From Bacteroidales bacterium (lineage in GTDB: Bacteria > Bacteroidota > Bacteroidia > Bacteroidales > JAADJA01): a stretch of DNA of 49,148 nt. The notes under the pieces are model-generated. The model worked only from the letters and a program-made list of their open reading frames with translations, had not been told where the DNA came from and searched no databases. Shown here in pieces: positions 44,494-49,148 of the stretch. Numbering within the stretch: the stretch's first letter is position 1; every line of letters begins with the position of its first letter. The stretch lies in contig JAGVPB010000087.1 of NCBI GenBank assembly GCA_020052415.1, positions 1-49,148 on the forward strand. The letters run 5' to 3'. The translations under genes were made by a program, and so were the position numbers.

Positions 44494-45615
44494 TTATGTT
44501 GCTTTCAAAATGGTATTCCACAAACCATCAGCGGTTTTCTGCCAGGTATATAATTTCCTCCTCTCAATACCTTTCTCAACGAGCCCCCTTCTAAGCTTAT
44601 CATCAGTTACAATCCGAACCATGGCATTACTAATGGACTCAAATGAAAACGGATCAACCAGCAGGGCGGCATCGCCGGCAACTTCTGGCATGGATGTGAC
44701 ATTGGAAGTAATTACCGGCACATCGCAATAAAATGCTTCAATGATAGGGATTCCGAATCCTTCAAAAAAAGAAACATATAACATTGCCAAAGCCGAAGCA
44801 ATTGCTGTATGCAGTTCTTCGGAATTTAACCTGCCGACGAAAACAACATCATCCTTATATTGTATTTCATCCCAGGCTTTCCTGATATCGGCAGTCCACC
44901 ATTTTTTTTCACCGATGATCAATAGTTTAACATTTGAGGAATGATTCATCCTGAAATGGTTATAAGCCTTGAACATGTTGGTCATATTTTTTCTTGGATG
45001 GATGGTTCCGACGAAAATAAAATAGGGATTTCCGCCGGTGAGTTTTTGTTTGGTTTTCATTTTGTCCTCTAATGAGAGCGGGACAAATTTTTCATTCGCT
45101 CCGTTGTAAACCACATCAATCAAATCAGGACTGATCCTGTATTTGTCAATGATATCTTTTTTAGTAAATTCCGAAACGGTAGCTATTCGTGATGCTTTTT
45201 TTGCAAACCTGGGGACAAAGAACTTGTAATATTGTTTTACTTGAAATGGAAGAAATTCCGGATAGGTTTCAAAATTCAGATCATGGATCACTGCCACGGA
45301 CTTTGTTTTGGTTCGAAGCGAAAGCCATCCGTCAGGCGACAGGAACAAATCGGGATTATATTTATTTAAAGCATTAGTTACTCCAAACTCAAAAAATAAA
45401 TACCAAAGCACCGGATGTCTTGACTGAGGATGCACAATAACAGGCTCAATGTTATCGGAGAAAACAAATTCATCCGAAAACTTTCGGTCGAACATAAAAA
45501 TAAAATTGTGTTCCGGGTGGCCGGTTGTTATCCTTATCAGTGTTTCATAGGTAAACCACCCGATTCCATCAAGCTTATCGGGCAGCAACAACCGGGTATT
45601 GACGGCAATTTTCAT
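44494..45615 (-). CDS. Family 4-type (GT-B) glycosyltransferase
   Basis: 373 residues. The GT-B fold signatures of the GT4 group are visible: KIAVNTRLLLPDKLDGIGWF at the N-terminus, VIHDLNFETYPEFLP, FVGTIHPRKNMTNMFKAY at the start of the donor domain, and FFEGFGIPIIEAFYCDVP with the EX7E pair, followed by TSNVTSMPEVAGDAALLVDP. It would move a sugar from a nucleotide donor to a growing glycan on the cytosolic face of the membrane. Sugar and acceptor are not predictable. Its ATG overlaps the stop of the methyltransferase gene (ATGA), so the two are translationally coupled. The divergent flippase makes a small glycan-export cluster. Confidence 0.92.
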   Translation of the reverse strand: MKIAVNTRLLLPDKLDGIGWFTYETLIRITTGHPEHNFIFMFDRKFSDEFVFSDNIEPVIVHPQSRHPVLWYLFFEFGVTNALNKYNPDLFLSPDGWLSLRTKTKSVAVIHDLNFETYPEFLPFQVKQYYKFFVPRFAKKASRIATVSEFTKKDIIDKYRISPDLIDVVYNGANEKFVPLSLEDKMKTKQKLTGGNPYFIFVGTIHPRKNMTNMFKAYNHFRMNHSSNVKLLIIGEKKWWTADIRKAWDEIQYKDDVVFVGRLNSEELHTAIASALAMLYVSFFEGFGIPIIEAFYCDVPVITSNVTSMPEVAGDAALLVDPFSFESISNAMVRIVTDDKLRRGLVEKGIERRKLYTWQKTADGLWNTILKAT

Positions 45616-46469
45616 TTTTGCTTTTCTATGATCATGTTAATCCCGAAATAGAAATATCTCTTCAGGAAAGTATTGTTTCTCCAGATTGTCTGTTCCTGCA
45701 GTATTCGTTTTTCATAATTATTTTCATTAAAGAAGAATGGTGGGAATAAGCGCACATACCGGGTTTCTTCCGGTATAATCCTGAAATTTTGCCTGGCGAA
45801 TTCCGTTTCCCATGATTTGTATCCACGAATATTCTCATTGCCCATCATCACCTTTTTTTTCAATTTTTCATCGTAATATTCAATGATCCTTTTGTTTCCT
45901 CTTTTAAGCAGAAGCTTGAAGTTCTGGATTAAGTTAGAACCGTTTTCCTCAACGAGAATAATCTTTCCCTCCGGTTTAAGTACTTTGTCAAAAATTGCAA
46001 GCGCTTTCTGCAATGGTTCGAGGTGATGGAGTGTATCCTGCAGAATGATAATATCAACGGATGATTCTGTTGGATGTGAGTCATAAATATCTTCATAACT
46101 TGTTTTAAACAAGTCAACATTGCCGAATTTTTTCCAGTAATCCAAACGGTTTGGGATTTCCTTATAATAATATTCAAGGGTGGAGCCAAAAGTTGTAAAT
46201 CCGTTGAGACTTAAAAACAAACAGGTAGTCCCGTATCCTGAACCACAATCCCAGATCGAAGACGACTTGACGGTGACATGCCTGGCAATAAACTGCAGTC
46301 TTTGCATAAAATATGCTTTTCGGAACAGGAAGCCGGAATCATTGGACAGGAATCTGTAATAACCTTTCAGTTCAGGATTGACTTTTAGTTCTTCGAGCAG
46401 AAGTTCGAAAAAATTCCCGGCTGATAAACCATCAATCTTATTATTATCCTTAATTCCTGAGCGATTCAA
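45612..46469 (-). CDS. Class I SAM-dependent methyltransferase
   Basis: 285 residues, probably from TTG 46469. There is a stop shortly upstream in frame and no ATG until about residue 54, which would remove helices before motif I. The SAM-binding motif I is WDCGSGYGTTCLF. The acidic strand-2 end is around GSTLEYY, motif II is around VDIIILQDTLHHLEPL, and the post-motif strand is LKPEGKIILVEENGS. The fold and the HHLEPL segment fit small-molecule or sugar methyltransferases. The C-terminal part (YVRLFPPFFFNENNYEKRI) is basic and aromatic. The four-base overlap with the glycosyltransferase implies a joint role in glycan synthesis, for example methyl capping of a sugar; that last point is inference. 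Confidence 0.85.
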   Translation of the reverse strand: MNRSGIKDNNKIDGLSAGNFFELLLEELKVNPELKGYYRFLSNDSGFLFRKAYFMQRLQFIARHVTVKSSSIWDCGSGYGTTCLFLSLNGFTTFGSTLEYYYKEIPNRLDYWKKFGNVDLFKTSYEDIYDSHPTESSVDIIILQDTLHHLEPLQKALAIFDKVLKPEGKIILVEENGSNLIQNFKLLLKRGNKRIIEYYDEKLKKKVMMGNENIRGYKSWETEFARQNFRIIPEETRYVRLFPPFFFNENNYEKRILQEQTIWRNNTFLKRYFYFGINMIIEKQK

Positions 46470-46516
46470 AAGTGTCAGATTGTCAAACGTTGATACACCT
46501 GTATAAATAATATTCG

Positions 46517-46532
46517 GATATTTGCAAAAGTA
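46517..46532. promoter_or_regulatory. Possible overlapping divergent promoter elements
   Basis: On the minus strand TACTTTTGC (46532 down to 46524) is a full match to the Bacteroidota -7 consensus TAnnTTTGC, about 55 bases upstream of the methyltransferase start. On the plus strand GATATTTGC (46517-46525) is one mismatch off, about 22 bases upstream of the flippase ATG. The two share the palindrome TTTGCAAA. No clear TTTG -33 element is seen for either. Confidence 0.35.
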
Positions 46533-46547
46533 TATTAAAATGGAAGA

Positions 46548-48032
46548 ATGCAGAAAAAATTCCTGAAGAACCTGGGATTACTCCTTTTACTTAATTTACT
46601 CATCAAACCTTTCTGGGTGCTTGGAATTGACCGCTCAGTACAAAATGCTGTCGGATCAGAAGAATTTGGGTTTTATTTTTCCATTCTAAACTTTTCCTTT
46701 CTCTTCAGCATCCTTCTCGATTTCGGTATCACCAATTTCAATAACAGGAATATCGCTCAAAACAGCCAGTTGCTGAACAAACACTTTTCGAGCATTTTAA
46801 TTTTAAAGATATTATTGCTTGTGGTGTATGTGATTTTTACTTTTGGTGTCGGACTTATTATTGGTTACAATTCGTCTCAGTTTAAAATGCTTGGCTGGAT
46901 TGCAGTGAATCAGTTCCTGATGTCGTTTGTGCTCTACCTGCGTTCGAATGTCTCTGGATTGCTGCTTTTTAAAACCGATAGTTTCCTTTCCGTTCTCGAC
47001 CGGTTACTGATGATCCTGTTTTGCAGTGTTTTATTATGGGGCAACCTTACTTCTGAAAAGTTTCAAATTGAATGGTTTGTATATTCTCAAACAGCAGCTT
47101 ACGGATTCACGGCAGTCATCGCTTTCCTTGTGGTTGTAAAAAAGGCATCCTTCCGCAGACTTACCTGGAACTGGCCATTTACTCTGATGATCCTGAAAAA
47201 GAGTATCCCGTTTGCGATCCTGGCTTTGCTGATGGTTATTTACTACAGGATAGATGCTGTACTTATTGAAAGGCTTCTGCCCGAAAATACGGGTGAAACA
47301 CAGGCAGGTATTTATGCCCAGGCTTACCGGTTACTGGATGCAGCCGGTATGATTGCTTTTCTTTTTGCTATTCTGCTTCTTCCGTTATTTGCACGAATGT
47401 TAAAGCAAAAGCAATCGGTTGAAAGTCTGGTAAAGCTTTCATTTTCCCTGCTTTTTACAGTAAGTGTAATTGTTGCCCTGGGTTCCTTTTATTACAGTAA
47501 AGAATTGATGACATGGCTTTACCCGATTCATGCCGATGAGGTTATCATAAGATATTCAGCCCGGCTGGACCAATCAGCCCTTATCTTCAGCCTGCTGATG
47601 TTCAGCTTCATTGCCATTTCATCCAGTTATATTTTCGGGACATTACTCACCGCCAATGGAAATATGCGACAATTAAATATCATTGCCGGAAGTTCGGTAC
47701 TTGTCAGTCTCATAATTAATTTTCTGCTTATTCCCCGTTTACAGTCAGTTGGTTCGGCTTATGCCAGCCTGGGATCACAATATGTAACCGGTATAGTTCA
47801 GATCATTGTTGTCCAGCGGATATTCATGTTCAGGATTAATTACCGTTATATTGCAGTACTTTTTGTTTTCATCGCCGGAGTTATATTTGCAGGGATCATT
47901 TCAAAGCAACTTCCATTTCCCTGGAAAATAAATTTCATAGTGATGCTGACTGGTTCGGGTTTGCTTATTTTACCGCTCAGGCTTATTCGTATCAGGGAGT
48001 TAATCAGAATACTACGATCGGAGCAGGAATAA
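46548..48032 (+). CDS. Polysaccharide flippase, Wzx/MOP-family membrane protein
   Basis: 494 residues with about 12-14 hydrophobic segments and few charged loops (LLLLLNLLIKPFWVLG, ILLLVVYVIFTFGVGLIIG, FVLYLRSNVSGLLLF, IPFAILALLMVIYYRIDAVLI, YVTGIVQIIVVQRIF). The conserved region around YYRIDAVLIERLLPE and GIYAQAYRLLDA is typical of the polysaccharide-transport branch of the MOP/MATE exporters. These flip lipid-linked glycans from the cytosolic to the periplasmic face. It is divergent from the methyltransferase/glycosyltransferase pair. The gene is flanked downstream by a hairpin terminator serving the convergent yebC-like gene. The start ATG 46548 follows GGAAGA and gives a short basic N-terminus before the first helix. 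Confidence 0.88.
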   Translation: MQKKFLKNLGLLLLLNLLIKPFWVLGIDRSVQNAVGSEEFGFYFSILNFSFLFSILLDFGITNFNNRNIAQNSQLLNKHFSSILILKILLLVVYVIFTFGVGLIIGYNSSQFKMLGWIAVNQFLMSFVLYLRSNVSGLLLFKTDSFLSVLDRLLMILFCSVLLWGNLTSEKFQIEWFVYSQTAAYGFTAVIAFLVVVKKASFRRLTWNWPFTLMILKKSIPFAILALLMVIYYRIDAVLIERLLPENTGETQAGIYAQAYRLLDAAGMIAFLFAILLLPLFARMLKQKQSVESLVKLSFSLLFTVSVIVALGSFYYSKELMTWLYPIHADEVIIRYSARLDQSALIFSLLMFSFIAISSSYIFGTLLTANGNMRQLNIIAGSSVLVSLIINFLLIPRLQSVGSAYASLGSQYVTGIVQIIVVQRIFMFRINYRYIAVLFVFIAGVIFAGIISKQLPFPWKINFIVMLTGSGLLILPLRLIRIRELIRILRSEQE

Positions 48033-48056
48033 AAAATCCCGGATGACCGGGATTCC
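48031..48056 (-). terminator. Intrinsic terminator of the YebC-family gene
   Basis: Stem AATCCCGG (48035-48042) pairs with CCGGGATT (48047-48054), loop ATGA. On the minus strand the stem is followed by TTTTT, so it ends the YebC-family transcript. The flippase stop codon abuts it on the other strand. Confidence 0.85.
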
Positions 48057-48082
48057 TGATAGATATCCAATATTAAATCGTA

Positions 48083-48823
48083 TTACATTTCGGCCATCAT
48101 CTTATCCGAAATTTCGAGGTTATGAAATACTTGCTGTACGTCATCATCATCCTCAAATACTTCGATCACCCTAAGGATTTTTCGGGCATCATCATCGGAA
48201 AGTTTTACGGTTTCGTGTGGTATCCTTTGTAATTCTGCACTTTCAGGCTCGATACCCATTTCTTCAAATTTCTTCTGCATTTTTCCAAAATCTTCTTTTG
48301 CGGTAGTAATGCTGAAAAATTCATCTTCAACCTCAATATCCTCGGCTCCGGCATCAATCATTTCGAGTTCAAAATCGTCTTCGTTCAACTTACCTTTAGG
48401 AACCGTAAAAATTCCTTTGCGCTCGAACAGAAAACTCAATGAGCCGTTGGTTCCAAGACTGCCGCCATATTTATTGAAAATAGCCCTGACGTTGCTAAGA
48501 GTTCTTTGCTGATTGTCGGTGGTACATTCGATATATACTGCTATGCCATGTGAAAGATAACCTTCGTATGTAATTTCCAGAATTGAGGATGCGTCCTTGT
48601 CCTTACCCTTGCTGATTGCTCTTTCGATGTTATCCTTGGGCATTGAAGCTCCTTTCGCATTTGCAATTGCAAGTCGCAACCTCGGATTCCCATCAGGATC
48701 CGGGCCACCTTCCTTCACTGCAACGGTTATGTCTTTGATGATTTTTGAAAAGATTTTTGACCTCTTTGAATCCAGTGCTCCCTTTTTCCTCTTGATGGTT
48801 GCCCATTTACTGTGTCCTGACAT
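48083..48823 (-). CDS. YebC/TACO1-family translation or regulatory protein
   Basis: 246 residues, the usual length. Diagnostic N-terminus MSGHSKWATIKRKKGALDSKR, followed by PRLRLAIANAKGASMPKDNIERAI, YEGYLSHGIAVYIECTTDNQQRT, NKYGGSLGTNGSLSFLFERKG and a C-terminal acidic domain (EDFELEMIDAGAEDIEVED). The family was long annotated as transcription regulators. More recent work on bacterial YebC and mitochondrial TACO1 links it to translation of proline-rich stretches. It is cytosolic. It is a single-gene unit: a good promoter match upstream (48886-48919) and a terminator just after the stop. Nothing in the sequence departs from the family pattern. Confidence 0.95.
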   Translation of the reverse strand: MSGHSKWATIKRKKGALDSKRSKIFSKIIKDITVAVKEGGPDPDGNPRLRLAIANAKGASMPKDNIERAISKGKDKDASSILEITYEGYLSHGIAVYIECTTDNQQRTLSNVRAIFNKYGGSLGTNGSLSFLFERKGIFTVPKGKLNEDDFELEMIDAGAEDIEVEDEFFSITTAKEDFGKMQKKFEEMGIEPESAELQRIPHETVKLSDDDARKILRVIEVFEDDDDVQQVFHNLEISDKMMAEM

Positions 48824-48885
48824 GCTTGTACTGTTTTGTATTGATTCCTGAAAATTTTATGACAGATACTCATAATAAATTAAGA

Positions 48886-48919
48886 GCAAAATTAAAAAGT
48901 ATTTGATGAGAAAATCAAA
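48886..48919 (-). promoter_or_regulatory. Bacteroidota-type promoter for the YebC-family gene
   Basis: On the minus strand TTTG (48919-48916) is followed after 21 bases by TAATTTTGC (48894-48886). This matches the TTTG / TAnnTTTGC pattern of the primary sigma factor in this phylum. The predicted start of transcription lies about 55 bases before the ATG at 48823. Confidence 0.5.
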
Positions 48920-48965
48920 TTAAAAATGAAATTAATACCAGGGATGGATTTTTTATGGTTTCATG

Positions 48966-49057
48966 AAGAGAAAAGGGTATAGGGGTAATAGGGGTATAAT
49001 GGATTAGGGGTATAAGAGAGTAAGGGTATAATGGTAAGGGTATAATGGTATAAGATT
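48966..49057. repeat. Degenerate GGGTATAATGG-type tandem repeat
   Basis: Nine or so irregular copies of words like AGGGGTATAA, GGGTATAATGG and AAGGGTATAATGGTA. No coding frame is plausible. The remaining sequence to the window end (49058-49148) is AT-rich and featureless to me. Confidence 0.75.
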
Positions 49058-49148
49058 CTGTGATAAAATCCAAATGAAATATTAATTTTTTAATTTTACA
49101 TTTTAAAACAGCCTTGAGCTAGTTTCTAAAGGGGTGTGGCTAATTGTA

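Overview
The window reads as a chromosomal segment of an uncultured-type Bacteroidota (Bacteroidales-like) bacterium. The reasons are the protein families (FISUMP domain, GEVED-repeat subtilases, OmpP1/FadL-like porin, archaeal/eukaryotic-type ProS beside a Tyr-rich lipoprotein, Nif3 followed by a zinc-ribbon coiled-coil protein), TAnnTTTG-type promoter matches and AT-rich spacers. There is no tRNA, rRNA, insertion sequence, phage gene or CRISPR array that I can see. Nearly everything is on the minus strand. Only three genes are on the plus strand: the lipoprotein, the OmpP1-like porin and the flippase.

Region 1-20845 is an accessory island of exported proteins. In transcription order (minus strand, right to left) it holds an RHS-repeat protein fused to half of a dockerin-like module, a full-length RHS protein with a 357-residue tail, an FN3/adhesin-like protein, a 1540-residue subtilase with five GEVED units, two decayed genes, an Ig-like protein with a truncated module, a FISUMP protein and the start of a collagen-like protein. 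A second, larger subtilase (33571-40635) has the same two ends but a rebuilt middle with Asp-box repeats. One roughly 200-residue module (EGPFNG..., WVLVE, WHRNH, then two dockerin-like Asp-rich loops and a tail like PNxGxGSxVP) occurs in whole or part in six genes and one pseudogene here. The island looks like a workshop for making cell-surface proteins by duplication, fusion and decay around this module.

Region 21164-30342 is housekeeping and signalling: a PAP2 phosphatase, MazG, two adjacent TPR-sensor histidine kinases (one hybrid) and prolyl-tRNA synthetase. At 30437-33515 a Tyr/Ser-rich lipoprotein and an OmpP1-like outer-membrane protein run divergently from proS and end at a hairpin terminator facing the second subtilase.

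Region 40847-48823 holds a TPR-fold exported protein, a zf-RING_7 type zinc-ribbon protein directly after a Nif3-like protein, then a glycan cluster (methyltransferase and family 4 glycosyltransferase overlapping by four bases, with a divergent Wzx-like flippase), and a YebC/TACO1-family protein. The right edge is a low-complexity GGGTATAATGG-type repeat.
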